Source: DASSJF01 sp035934535
Lineage (GTDB): Bacteria > Sysuimicrobiota > Sysuimicrobiia > Sysuimicrobiales > Segetimicrobiaceae
Reading direction: 5' to 3'
DNA length: 46,656 nucleotides
NCBI GenBank assembly: GCA_035934535.1
Contig: DASYXS010000153.1
Coordinates: forward strand, 1-46,656
Shown: positions 16,856 to 24,413 of the stretch, one piece after another
How positions within the stretch are numbered: position 1 is the stretch's first letter
Layout: each line of letters opens with the position of its first letter
Translations under genes and position numbers: made by a program
Notes under the pieces: generated by a model
Told to the model about the DNA's origin: nothing
The model's input: only the letters and a program-made list of their open reading frames with translations
Database searches by the model: none

Positions 16856-16996
16856 ATCTCTCTCTCCAACTCCCTTTGATGATCGGGCGCTGAATGTACT
16901 ATACCCCGATCTGTAGCGCACCGGGCGCACGGGATGTTCCCATTCGCCGCTTTGTACCAAAGGAGCGTCCTCGTTCGAGTTGGAATATGGAAAGAC
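16856..16996. promoter_or_regulatory. Divergent promoter region between the barrel protein and polyamine operon
   Basis: The 141-base gap holds starts in both directions. On plus, TTGATG followed after 15 bases by TACTAT is a fair but short-spaced promoter; on minus, TATAGT overlaps the same stretch as a -10 for the barrel gene. An AAAGGAG near 16970 lies too far from the chosen decarboxylase start to act as its ribosome site. No operator palindrome stands out. Confidence 0.4.
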
Positions 16997-17530
16997 ATGT
17001 GGCAACCGCCCAAAGCGCTGTCGCTCGTCGCCGGCCACGGCGAGGGCGGCAGCGAGCTGAACGCGTTTGATCGGGCCCTCCGCGATGCCGGCGTCGCCGA
17101 CCTCAACTTCCTTCGGGTCACGAGCATCGTGCCGCCGGGCGCACGCATCATCGAGCTGCCCGCCTACCCGGCCGGCATCCTGATGCCGGCCGTCTTTGCG
17201 CGGATCGCCAGTACGCGGCCCGGCGACGTCATCACCGCGGCGCTCGGCGTGGGATTGTCGCGCGAGCACCACGGGGTGATCATGGAGTACGCCGGCCACG
17301 AGAGCCGCGAGCAGGCCGAACAGACGGCGAAGCAGATGGTCGTCGAAGGCTTCGCGATGCGCGGCCTGACGCTGGATGAGGTGTGCGTCGTCGCCGCGGA
17401 ACACCGGGTCGAACGGGCGGGCTCCGCGGTCGCGGTTGCCCTCTTCTGGCCGGAAGCCACCGGCCTCGAGCGCGGGCCTGGGCCCGGCCGCGACGCGCCG
17501 CCCAAAGGTCCCGCCGGACGCGCCCGATGA
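16997..17530 (+). CDS. Pyruvoyl-dependent arginine decarboxylase
   Basis: Converts arginine to agmatine and CO2 using a self-made pyruvoyl group, the entry step to polyamines. 177 aa from the ATG at 16997, which follows GGAAAG; an in-frame ATG at 16934 would add 21 unconserved residues. The processing site is visible: GHGEGGSELNAFDRAL...LRVTSIVPPGA, with cleavage expected between T42 and S43 so that Ser becomes the pyruvoyl. Later conserved parts are YPAGILMPAVFA and REHHGVIMEYAGHESREQAEQ. Its stop overlaps the spermidine synthase ATG (ATGA). The family is archaeal-type and is found in scattered bacterial phyla. Confidence 0.93.
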   Translation: MWQPPKALSLVAGHGEGGSELNAFDRALRDAGVADLNFLRVTSIVPPGARIIELPAYPAGILMPAVFARIASTRPGDVITAALGVGLSREHHGVIMEYAGHESREQAEQTAKQMVVEGFAMRGLTLDEVCVVAAEHRVERAGSAVAVALFWPEATGLERGPGPGRDAPPKGPAGRAR

Positions 17531-18378
17531 GGGGCGCCTGGCTCGTCGATCAGGGCAGTCCCGACATCACCGCCGCGTTTCGCGTCACGCGCTTGGTCCA
17601 CGCCGAGCAGACCCCGTACCAGCACCTCGAGATCTACGAGAGCCCGGTCTTCGGCCGGATGCTGGTGCTCGACGGCGCGGTGCAGACCACTGAGCGCGAG
17701 GAATTCATCTACCACGAGATGCTCGCCCATCCCGCGCTCTGCGCGCACCCGGCCCCGCGGCGAGTGCTCATCATCGGCGGGGGGGACGGCGGCGCCCTGG
17801 AAGAAGCGCTCAAGCATCCCCTCGAGCGCGCTACGCTGGTCGAGATCGACGAGGCCGTCGTCCGGACCAGCCGCGAATACCTCGGCAGCGTCGCCGGGCG
17901 CGCCTTTGAGGACCCGCGCGCGAAACTCGTGATCGGCGACGGGATCGCGTATGCCGGCGAGAGCGCGGATCGCGTCGACGTGGTGCTTGTGGACTCGACC
18001 GATCCGCAGGGTCCGGCGGTCGGCCTGTTTGCCCCGGAGTTCTACGGGACGATCGCGCGCCGGCTCAGCCCGGGCGGTTTGCTGGCGGTGCAGTCCGGCT
18101 CGGCGATCTACCAGCGGGACCTGATCCGGTCCGTCCGGCGGACGATGCGGCCGTTCTTTCCGGTCGTACGGACCTACGTCGCGACCGTCGTGGAGTACCC
18201 GGGCACGCTGTGGTCGTTTACGGTCGGCTCGCTGGGCCCCGACCCCGCCGCGGTCTTGCCCGAGACGATCGCGAAGCGCACGGAGGGGTTCGGTCTCAGG
18301 TATTATTCTCCGATCGTCCACCAGGCCGCGTTCGCGCCGCCGCCGTTTCTGCGCGAGGCCGTCGAATCGGAGACGTGA
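17527..18378 (+). CDS. speE: Spermidine synthase (polyamine aminopropyltransferase)
   Basis: Transfers an aminopropyl group from decarboxylated S-adenosylmethionine to putrescine or agmatine. 283 aa. It has an N-terminal beta domain, then the Rossmann methyltransferase-like fold with GGGDGG (84-89), the ribose-binding Glu in LVEIDEAVV, and the active-site Asp in VLVDSTDPQGPA. LVLDGAVQTTEREEFIYHEML matches the family's gate region. It is translationally coupled to the decarboxylase and followed 10 bases later by the agmatinase gene. No S-adenosylmethionine decarboxylase is in the window. Acceptor choice (putrescine versus agmatine) cannot be decided here. Confidence 0.95.
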   Translation: MRGAWLVDQGSPDITAAFRVTRLVHAEQTPYQHLEIYESPVFGRMLVLDGAVQTTEREEFIYHEMLAHPALCAHPAPRRVLIIGGGDGGALEEALKHPLERATLVEIDEAVVRTSREYLGSVAGRAFEDPRAKLVIGDGIAYAGESADRVDVVLVDSTDPQGPAVGLFAPEFYGTIARRLSPGGLLAVQSGSAIYQRDLIRSVRRTMRPFFPVVRTYVATVVEYPGTLWSFTVGSLGPDPAAVLPETIAKRTEGFGLRYYSPIVHQAAFAPPPFLREAVESET

Positions 18379-18388
18379 GCGGGCGGCG

Positions 18389-19216
18389 GTGAGCTTTCTC
18401 GGCGCGAGGCCGCCGGGCGCGGTGCCGCCCGGCGGCCTCGCACTCTACGGCATCCCGTACGACGCGACCGCCTCGTTCCGGCGGGGCAGCCGCTTCGGAC
18501 CCGACGCCATCCGCTGGGCGTCCGACAGCATCGAAACGTACAGCCCGGTCCTCGATCGCGACCTCGACACCGTCTCCTTTGTCGACGGCGGCAACCTCAC
18601 CGTCGACGGCCTCGCGCCGGAGGCGATGGTGCGGGCCGTACGCCGGCAGCTGCCGCCCTGCGTCCCGTTCATCCTCGGCGGCGAGCATACGGTGACGCTT
18701 GGCGCGGTGCAGGCGCTGACGCCGCGGCATCCCGACCTCGCGGTGATCCAGTGGGACGCCCACACCGATCTACGGGACGAATACGAGGGCCGGCGGGTCG
18801 CGCACGCCACCGTCATGCGCCGTTTGCTCGACGGCGGCGTGCCGCTGGCGCAGCTCGGCATCCGGGCCGGCACGCGCGAAGAGTTCGACCGGGCCCGCGG
18901 GCGCTGTCTCTGCTGCGATCGGGGGGTGGCGGTGCCGAGGGACGTCCTCGACCGCCTCGCCGGCCGGCCCCTGTACCTCACGGTCGACATCGACGTGTTG
19001 GATCCGGCCGAAGCGCCGGGGACCGGCAACCCGGAGCCAATGGGCGCCCGTTACCGCGAACTCCTCGACGCGCTGCGGAGCCTCGCGCCGCACCCGGTCG
19101 TCGGCATGGACATAGTCGAGGTGGCCCCGCCCTGCGATCCTAGCGGACGCACCGCCGTCCTCGCCGCGTCGCTGGTCCGCGAGATGATTCTGCTGTTCGC
19201 GCCGGCGGCTCACTGA
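18389..19216 (+). CDS. speB: Agmatinase-family ureohydrolase (agmatinase or aminopropylagmatine ureohydrolase)
   Basis: Binuclear manganese ureohydrolase, 275 aa from a GTG. Metal ligands are visible: H100 in GGEHT, D123/H125/D127 in WDAHTD, and D200/D202 in TVDIDVLDPAEAPGTGNPEP, a form typical of agmatinases rather than arginases. H139 lies in RVAHATVMRR. It would release urea from agmatine to give putrescine. With spermidine synthase placed before it, it could instead act on N1-aminopropylagmatine to give spermidine, as in Thermus. A CLCC segment (173-176) is unusual and may be structural. It is the last gene of the three-gene polyamine operon. Confidence 0.92.
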   Translation: MSFLGARPPGAVPPGGLALYGIPYDATASFRRGSRFGPDAIRWASDSIETYSPVLDRDLDTVSFVDGGNLTVDGLAPEAMVRAVRRQLPPCVPFILGGEHTVTLGAVQALTPRHPDLAVIQWDAHTDLRDEYEGRRVAHATVMRRLLDGGVPLAQLGIRAGTREEFDRARGRCLCCDRGVAVPRDVLDRLAGRPLYLTVDIDVLDPAEAPGTGNPEPMGARYRELLDALRSLAPHPVVGMDIVEVAPPCDPSGRTAVLAASLVREMILLFAPAAH

Positions 19217-19265
19217 CTTGGCAAACCGAGGCGAGGTAGCAGACCCAAATCGATGTTGTTCGGTA

Positions 19266-19293
19266 TTGACTACGAACGTATGTTCGCTATCAT
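19266..19293 (+). promoter_or_regulatory. SOS-type promoter: LexA box inside the spacer, leaderless start
   Basis: TTGACT (19266-19271) and TATCAT (19288-19293) are 16 bases apart. The spacer contains CGAACGTATGTTCG (19273-19286), a perfect palindromic GAAC-N4-GTTC LexA box of the Gram-positive type. The -10 ends six bases before the ATG at 19300, so transcription should begin at or next to that ATG. No ribosome-binding sequence is present. LexA bound here would block the polymerase, so the gene should be induced by DNA damage. Confidence 0.88.
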
Positions 19294-19299
19294 CGGGTC

Positions 19300-20208
19300 A
19301 TGGTACCAGAGCGGCAGATCTCCGAAATCACGGTCAAGTCGGTCCTGAATCCCGTCAAAGGCATGCCCTTCCGATGGTCTATCAATCCCTACAGGGGATG
19401 TAGCCATGGGTGCCCCTTCTGCTACGCTCGTCGCACGCATTGGTTCCTCGACCAAGACGGCGTCGGCGAGTGGAACTCCAGAATCTTCGTCAAGATCAAC
19501 GCGCCCGAGGTGTTGCGGTGCGAACTCTCGCGCGCCGCCTGGCAGCGCGAAGAGGTGGCGCTCGGCACCGCGACCGATCCGTATCAGGCGATCGAAGCCA
19601 AGTATAGGCTTACCCGGCGGCTCCTCGAAACACTCCGCGACTTCCGAACTCCCGTCGGCGTCGTGACGCGGTCACCGCTGGTATGCGGCGACATTGACGT
19701 GCTGACCGACCTTGCCCGCCGCGCCGCGGTGACGGTATGCGTGAGCATCGTCACAACCGACCCACGGATGGCGCGAGAGATCGAACCGACCGTGGCGCTC
19801 CCGGCACAGCGGCTCCGAACGGTACAGCGTTTGTCCGAAGCCGGCATTCGTGCGGGCGTGATCCTCGCGCCCATCCTACCCGGCCTGACCGACGACCCGG
19901 CGAATCTCGACGCGGTCATGCGCGCGGCCCGCGACCACGGCGCCCACTTCGTAAGCCATAACGTTCTCCATCTCGGGGAAGTGACGCGCGACGCGTTCTT
20001 TCAGTTCTTAAAGGAACGGCACCCCGCGCTCGTTCCGCGCTATCTACGCATGTATCGTGGCAAGTATGCGCCGGACGCGTACCGGGCGGACGTCAGCGAG
20101 ATTGTGGAGGCTTCCAAGCAACAGCACGGCGTGCAGGCCCGCCGGCACCTCACGCCTCCGGCGAAACCGGCCCAGCTGCCGCTGTTTGGGGGTTACGCGG
20201 CTTCGTAG
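19300..20208 (+). CDS. Rv2578c-family radical SAM protein (SPL-like), SOS-controlled
   Basis: 302 aa radical S-adenosylmethionine protein. The cluster motif is C34-x3-C38-x2-C41 in YRGCSHGCPFCYARRTH, the layout of the Rv2578c family, which is related to spore photoproduct lyase. Other family features are KSVLNPV near the N-terminus, TVCVSIVTTD and the later VILAPILPGLTDDP. The cluster donates an electron to split S-adenosylmethionine; the substrate is not known. The SPL relationship and the LexA box suggest a role in DNA damage repair or tolerance, which is inference. It stands alone on plus, and its stop is three bases from the convergent MazG-like gene. Confidence 0.88.
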   Translation: MVPERQISEITVKSVLNPVKGMPFRWSINPYRGCSHGCPFCYARRTHWFLDQDGVGEWNSRIFVKINAPEVLRCELSRAAWQREEVALGTATDPYQAIEAKYRLTRRLLETLRDFRTPVGVVTRSPLVCGDIDVLTDLARRAAVTVCVSIVTTDPRMAREIEPTVALPAQRLRTVQRLSEAGIRAGVILAPILPGLTDDPANLDAVMRAARDHGAHFVSHNVLHLGEVTRDAFFQFLKERHPALVPRYLRMYRGKYAPDAYRADVSEIVEASKQQHGVQARRHLTPPAKPAQLPLFGGYAAS

Positions 20209-20211
20209 CGA

Positions 20212-20511
20212 CTACCGCGGAATCGCATCCATCGGGCACTGACACGGCAACGTCTGGCAGCGGGGACACCCCGCGGCGTAGCGGGCGGCGGCGCCGTCGA
20301 GATCGACGTCGCACAGCACAGCCACGCTTAGTGTCCAAGCCAGGACGTCGGAGAGTTCGGAAGCCAGCGCGACGCGGTCTCCGGCGCGAATGGCCTTGGC
20401 GACCTCACCGATCTCCTCGACGAGACGCCGGAAGGTCCCGTCGACGCCGCGCGCCCGGTCCCTACCGCTGAACGTCGCGGCGATTTGCGCCTGCAGCGCG
20501 CCGAGATCCAT
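20212..20511 (-). CDS. MazG-like nucleotide pyrophosphohydrolase with Cys-rich tail
   Basis: 99 aa, all-alpha NTP pyrophosphohydrolase fold. Metal-binding motifs are LVEEIGEVAKAI (EExxE) and ELSDVLAW (ExxD). Such enzymes hydrolyse canonical or damaged NTPs to monophosphates. The C-terminus ends with CPRCQTLPCQC, a likely small zinc site seen in some stand-alone members. It starts 11 bases after the end of the DUF4177-like gene and is probably co-transcribed with it. A housecleaning role next to the SOS gene is plausible but they are on opposite strands. Confidence 0.85.
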   Translation of the reverse strand: MDLGALQAQIAATFSGRDRARGVDGTFRRLVEEIGEVAKAIRAGDRVALASELSDVLAWTLSVAVLCDVDLDGAAARYAAGCPRCQTLPCQCPMDAIPR

Positions 20512-20522
20512 CTCCCGGCGCG

Positions 20523-20744
20523 TCAGTCATCGTCGTCGTCGTCCTTGTCTCTATCCTTGTCGTCCTTGTCGCTCTCCTTATCGTCGTCGTCCCTTGCTTT
20601 GACCTTCCGCTCCATGATGACGGCGTTCGCCGTCATGCCGGCGACCTTGAAACCGTCCTTGGCGGCTTGATTCAGCTCGCCTTCGGCCGACCCCGAACGA
20701 TCCTCAACCCGGATCACCCGGTATTCCACACCCTTCTTGGCCAT
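20523..20744 (-). CDS. Small DUF4177-like protein with Asp/Lys tail
   Basis: 73 aa from the ATG at 20744, which has AGGAGG five bases upstream. Residues 6-48 (EYRVIRVEDRSG...LNQAAKDGFKVAGMTAN...IMERK) look like the DUF4177 fold, a beta-alpha-beta unit ending in a strand. The last 25 residues are almost only Asp, Lys, Glu and Ser, encoded by a visible run of GTC/GTCGTC-type repeats on the plus strand. Function is unknown. It begins a short operon with the MazG-like gene. Confidence 0.7.
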   Translation of the reverse strand: MAKKGVEYRVIRVEDRSGSAEGELNQAAKDGFKVAGMTANAVIMERKVKARDDDDKESDKDDKDRDKDDDDDD

Positions 20745-20795
20745 CACACCCTCCTCTGCCGCCGAGCCGGCGACACCCGTCGTTGCCGCACCTTC

Positions 20796-20801
20796 AGTAT
20801 A
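20796..20801 (-). promoter_or_regulatory. Possible -10 element for the DUF4177-MazG pair
   Basis: TATACT on the minus strand lies 51 bases before the DUF4177-like start. No acceptable -35 is seen at 16-18 bases, so this is a weak call based on the one AT-rich hexamer in a GC-rich gap. Confidence 0.35.
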
Positions 20802-20859
20802 GCGGACGGGTGACCCGCGACCGGCACGGACCACGCCGGTGGGCCGGGGTGAGGCGAGC

Positions 20860-21807
20860 CTATCGGACGGCGACGACGCGCGCGGCGAGACCGACGGGCG
20901 TTTTGCCGGCGAGAATCGGAAGGCCGTACACGGTCACGGGGCGCCCCGCGGCAAGTTGCGCGATCCAGAGCCGCGACGCGCCCCGCACGAAATAGGTCCG
21001 CGCCGAGGTGCAGACCATCGTCCCGCCGACGATGAGCCCGCCGACGTCGCCGCGGACCGCCTCGATCGGTCCGGAAACCTGCGCGGCCTCCGAGGAGAGG
21101 AACTCGACGGACAGGTGGGCGGCGACGACGCTGCCGTCCGAGTTGACGGCGCCATCGACCTGCACGATATCGAACGGCGCCACCGCCGACGCGGCCGCCG
21201 GGCCGTCGGCCCGTACCTGGGTCGCGGCGGTCAGCAGCACCGCATGGCGCGTCCCGGTGTCGGTCACGACATCGAGCATCGATCCCGAGCGCGCCGTCAC
21301 GACGCCGGCCATCCCCCCCGCCGCCCCTGCCGCGGGCGCCGTGGGCCTCGCGGCCGGGCGGGCTGTCGCGACGACCATGGACAACACCATGATCTCCTCG
21401 TCCGGGCTCATCACGCCCCAAACCGCGACGCGGTCGCCGCTGCGAAGCGCGTCCCACCCGATCGGCCGCGCCGCGCTGTCCGCCATGACCGTCTGGGCCA
21501 GCACATGAATGAGATGCGTGCCGTAGAGCGGGCGGCTCCGCCAGGCCGTCCCGCCGTCGAAGACGTCCACCCGACTCGGGCCTCCGATCGCGACCGACAC
21601 GAGTCCGCTGGACGGCACGGCGGACACGAGCGTGCCGGCGGCGGTTATCCGTGCCCAGCCCCGGGCGAGCACGGCGGGGCCCGCGGCGGCCGCCAGCGCA
21701 CGCGGCGCGCGCAGAAGGGCCGGCGCAGGACCACCGGCGAGCGCGCAGACGGCGGCACCCGTGATCACCCAGCCGGCAATCCGGCGGGACGCGACGGTGT
21801 GAGACAT
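20860..21807 (-). CDS. Secreted DUF5666-like beta protein
   Basis: 315 aa with an N-terminal signal sequence (hydrophobic stretch about 12-45). The rest is made of small beta units with phrases such as VVTARSGSMLDVVTDTG, FDIVQVDGAVNSDGSVVAAHLSVEF and GGLIVGGTMV. These resemble the DUF5666 beta-barrel repeats that occur in extracellular proteins of many bacteria. An Ala/Pro/Gly linker lies near 150-170. It begins two bases after the RseB-like stop, so it belongs to the ECF sigma cassette and may be an envelope component linked to that stress response. Its molecular role is unknown. Confidence 0.75.
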   Translation of the reverse strand: MSHTVASRRIAGWVITGAAVCALAGGPAPALLRAPRALAAAAGPAVLARGWARITAAGTLVSAVPSSGLVSVAIGGPSRVDVFDGGTAWRSRPLYGTHLIHVLAQTVMADSAARPIGWDALRSGDRVAVWGVMSPDEEIMVLSMVVATARPAARPTAPAAGAAGGMAGVVTARSGSMLDVVTDTGTRHAVLLTAATQVRADGPAAASAVAPFDIVQVDGAVNSDGSVVAAHLSVEFLSSEAAQVSGPIEAVRGDVGGLIVGGTMVCTSARTYFVRGASRLWIAQLAAGRPVTVYGLPILAGKTPVGLAARVVAVR

Positions 21808-21809
21808 CG

Positions 21810-23186
21810 CTAGGGTGTGGAGAGACCCGCCGGTGGACCTGATGGAGCCGGCGCCGGCAGGACCGGCGTCATCGAAGCGGTGTCCACGGCGCGGCGGACG
21901 GCCGCGCGAAGCGCGTCGGGCCGCATCCGCAGCTGCGTCGCGAGATCGGTGACCGACAGGCTGCCGTGCACGAAGCGCACGGTGGTGTCAATGCTGGTCC
22001 CCAGCGCGTGGGAAATCGCGAACGTCCGCGCGATCTCCGGAAACGTCAGACCCTCGCTGCGCAGGCGGCGGACGGTCGCCGGATCGGCCTCCGTCCGGCG
22101 CGAGACGTCCGTCACCAGCGCCTGCTCGCGCCCGGCGATCAACTGTCCGGCCACCAGCATCAGCGTCTCCGACGGCGCGGTGCCCACGGCCGTGATGCGC
22201 AGCCCCCGCTGCTCCCAGATCAGCACGCGGAAGTAGCCGAGGTCGATGAACCGGCCGGGCTGCGATTGGACGCGGACCGGCACCCCGACCGCGGGCCAGC
22301 CAATCGAGCCCGCCGGCGCCTCGAAAAACGAGATGATATTGCCGCCGTCGCTGTAGCGCAGATAGGCGGAGACGAGGCTCCCGAACCGGCTGACCGCGCC
22401 GCCGCGGAACGTGTAGCCCTCGGGCAGGGCCGGCGGCACGAGCACCGGGAAGCCCACCTGCCGCTGCAGCTGCGCGGGGTTCAGCGTGCCGCCTGCCACG
22501 GTCTGGAGCGAGACGACGCGCGTCCCGGCCGGGGGCCGGTACCGGAAGTACGCTTCCGGCAGGTTCAGGCTGAAGCTGATCCGTGAAAAGTACGTGGTCA
22601 GGACGAGGCCGCGCGAGGCGTCCCGGTCTTCGGACCGCAGGACCGTCCCGGTCAGCCGGTCCACCCACAACTGGCGCTGCACGCCCGTGCCGTGCGGGGT
22701 GAGCGACAGCACGTACGCCTGCCGGCCGATGACCTCGTCGGTTCCGAGCAGCACGATGTCGTAGTTGCGCGTCAGCAGCGTCAGGCCGGCGGCCGCGCCC
22801 GCGCCGCCGTCTTGAATGCTGCGGTCCTCGAAGAGCATGTTGAGGGCCGGCTCATAGTGCCGCGCGGTCGTGCCGTCGTCAACGATCACCCGCCCCGCCA
22901 CGTCCTCCGGCGACAGGTATTCGAGCCGCAGCAGGTTCGGCCGCTTGTGCGATTCCGCGACGGTCACCGTCTCCATCCGGCCGTTGCGGAGCGCCGTGAT
23001 GATCTTGGTGCCTTCGTAGTCGATGAGCCGCGGCGCGTCGAGCGCCATCTTGAGGATGGCGCGCGGCGTCGGCGTCACCGCGGCCGCCGGCGCCGGCGGC
23101 GCGGGCGGGACGAAGGGCGCCCCGATCGCGACGCCCGCGATCAGCAGCACGAGCGCCGCCGTCATCGCCTTGGCCGCGAGACGCAT
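21810..23186 (-). CDS. RseB/MucB-like envelope stress regulator with C-terminal DUF4367-like part
   Basis: 458 aa from the ATG at 23186, which overlaps the anti-sigma stop (TGATG). A signal peptide (about 1-23) precedes a LolA/MucB-like domain at about 40-250: GTKIITALRNGRMETVTVAESHKRPNLLRLEYLSP..., RNYDIVLLGTDEVIGRQAYVLSLTPHG, LWVDRLTGTVLRSE. In RseB this domain senses mislocalised lipoproteins and stabilises the anti-sigma factor. Residues about 265-360 (QVGFPVLVPPALPEGYTFRGG...) look like the DUF4367 beta domain seen next to sigma factor systems. The C-terminal 90 residues contain helix-turn-helix-like segments and are unassigned. Order ECF, anti-sigma, RseB-like matches the RpoE cassette. 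Confidence 0.85.
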   Translation of the reverse strand: MRLAAKAMTAALVLLIAGVAIGAPFVPPAPPAPAAAVTPTPRAILKMALDAPRLIDYEGTKIITALRNGRMETVTVAESHKRPNLLRLEYLSPEDVAGRVIVDDGTTARHYEPALNMLFEDRSIQDGGAGAAAGLTLLTRNYDIVLLGTDEVIGRQAYVLSLTPHGTGVQRQLWVDRLTGTVLRSEDRDASRGLVLTTYFSRISFSLNLPEAYFRYRPPAGTRVVSLQTVAGGTLNPAQLQRQVGFPVLVPPALPEGYTFRGGAVSRFGSLVSAYLRYSDGGNIISFFEAPAGSIGWPAVGVPVRVQSQPGRFIDLGYFRVLIWEQRGLRITAVGTAPSETLMLVAGQLIAGREQALVTDVSRRTEADPATVRRLRSEGLTFPEIARTFAISHALGTSIDTTVRFVHGSLSVTDLATQLRMRPDALRAAVRRAVDTASMTPVLPAPAPSGPPAGLSTP

Positions 23187-23755
23187 CACCGGACGTCGTC
23201 TCCGATGGGACGCGGGGCGTTTCCGGCGAGCACCAATTCCGCGTCGCCGGCAACGAGGCCCACGTAGGCGCGATCCACGAGCGGCGCGGTGCCCATCTGT
23301 AGCGCGTGATCGTGGACGTACAGGTCGACGCCGATCTCGGTCGCGTGGAGCCGGTCCACGGTCCCCTTGACGAGCGGCAGCGCCGCGAGCGCGAGCGCAA
23401 CGAGCGCCCCGGCCAGGACCAAGCCCGGCCGGCGCCCGGCGATGCCGGGCCACGGGAAGCGGGCGACGGAGGCCCACGCAGCGCGCAGGCGCCCGGCCCA
23501 TCCGCCAAGTGCGCCGGCGGCCGCCGCCCCGCGCATCACGGGCCCGCGAACGGCCGCCCAGAACTCCGCGGGCGGCTCGGCCGGCGGCAGGCCGCCGAGA
23601 AGATCCCGCGCCGCGCGAAGGTTCTCGTAGGCGTCGCGGCAGGCGGCGCAGTCAAGCAGGTGCTCCTGCACCGCGCGGGTCTCGGCGGCCGTCAGCTCCG
23701 AATCGACGTAGGCGGACAGCAGGCGGCCGGCGCGATGGTGGTTCACGGCTGCCAC
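23186..23755 (-). CDS. Zinc-finger anti-sigma factor (zf-HC2) with one membrane segment
   Basis: 189 aa. The cytoplasmic ZAS domain has H32-x3-C36-x2-C39 (HLLDCAAC), the zinc-binding motif of anti-sigma factors. A membrane segment follows at about 113-130 (LVLAGALVALALAALPLV), and a short extracytoplasmic part of about 60 residues. It should hold the neighbouring ECF sigma factor inactive until a signal releases it. Either of two in-frame GTGs (23755 or 23746) could start it; both overlap the sigma gene's end, implying coupled translation. The RseB-like product is the likely periplasmic or extracellular partner of its outer part. Confidence 0.88.
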   Translation of the reverse strand: MAAVNHHRAGRLLSAYVDSELTAAETRAVQEHLLDCAACRDAYENLRAARDLLGGLPPAEPPAEFWAAVRGPVMRGAAAAGALGGWAGRLRAAWASVARFPWPGIAGRRPGLVLAGALVALALAALPLVKGTVDRLHATEIGVDLYVHDHALQMGTAPLVDRAYVGLVAGDAELVLAGNAPRPIGDDVR

Positions 23756-24369
23756 CCCCGGCGCCGCGCCTCGACGTACGGACGCAGCCGCACCTGAAGG
23801 ACCTGGCGGGCCCGATGGAGCCGCGACTTCACGGTTCCGAGCGGAACACGCAGAATTGCGGCGATCTCTTCGTAGGCAAATCCTTCGATATCGCTCAGCA
23901 CCACAACCATCCGCAAATCCGGGCTGAGCACCCCGAGGGCCTGCTGGATCGCGCCGTCGATGTGCTCGCGTTCAAACACGGCCTCCGGGTTGGCCGCGAC
24001 GTCCGGAAATTCCCGGACCAGCTCGCCGCGCGGGGTGTCGATCGGCGCGTCGAAGGACTCGAGCCGCGCCTTCGGCCGCCGCCGCAGTAAATCGATGTAC
24101 AAGTTGCTGACGATGCGGTAGAGCCAGCTCTCGAGCGGGGCCTCCGGCTGGACGCGCCGCAGCGCCCGGTACACCCGGAGGAACGCCTCCTGGGACAGAT
24201 CGCGGGCATCCGCCTCGTTGCCGGTCATCCGGTAGGCAATGTTGTAGACGTGCCGCGCGTAGCGCTGCACGATGCCGTCGTAGCGGGCGAGCTCCTCCGC
24301 CGAATAGGCCGGTGCTTTCACGGCCTCAGGCGGCGCCATCAGCGCCACGGCGGCGGCGGTCTGGCTCAT
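23743..24369 (-). CDS. ECF RNA polymerase sigma factor
   Basis: 208 aa extracytoplasmic-function sigma factor. Region 2 lies at about 30-100, with YNIAYRMTGNEADARDLSQEAFLRVYRAL and SWLYRIVSNLYIDLLRRR. Region 4 lies at about 140-190, with DIEGFAYEEIAAILRVPLGTVKSRLHRARQ. There is no region 3. Downstream genes are the zinc-finger anti-sigma factor and RseB-like protein, so it is probably held off by them. The start is given as the ATG at 24369; a GTG at 24372 directly precedes it. No ribosome site is visible, and an ECF-type promoter lies so close that the mRNA is probably leaderless. Confidence 0.93.
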   Translation of the reverse strand: MSQTAAAVALMAPPEAVKAPAYSAEELARYDGIVQRYARHVYNIAYRMTGNEADARDLSQEAFLRVYRALRRVQPEAPLESWLYRIVSNLYIDLLRRRPKARLESFDAPIDTPRGELVREFPDVAANPEAVFEREHIDGAIQQALGVLSPDLRMVVVLSDIEGFAYEEIAAILRVPLGTVKSRLHRARQVLQVRLRPYVEARRRGWQP

Positions 24370-24378
24370 CACCAGGTG

Positions 24379-24406
24379 TAACGAGCAAACGCGGCAGAAA
24401 GTTTCG
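24379..24406 (-). promoter_or_regulatory. Probable autoregulated ECF promoter, near-leaderless
   Basis: On the minus strand CGAAAC (24406-24401) and CGTTA (24383-24379) are 17 bases apart. This matches the general ECF pattern of an AAC-type -35 and a CGT-type -10. Transcription would start near 24372, at the first codons of the sigma factor gene. It lies in the 44-base gap after leuS, so the cassette has its own start. Autoregulation is inferred from the motif. Confidence 0.65.
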
Positions 24407-24413
24407 GCCGCGC

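Noticed and set aside
20525..20595. GTC-rich simple repeat as possible CRISPR or structural repeat
   Set aside because: It encodes the Asp/Lys tail of the DUF4177-like protein; there are no spacers and no repeat unit of CRISPR length anywhere in the window.
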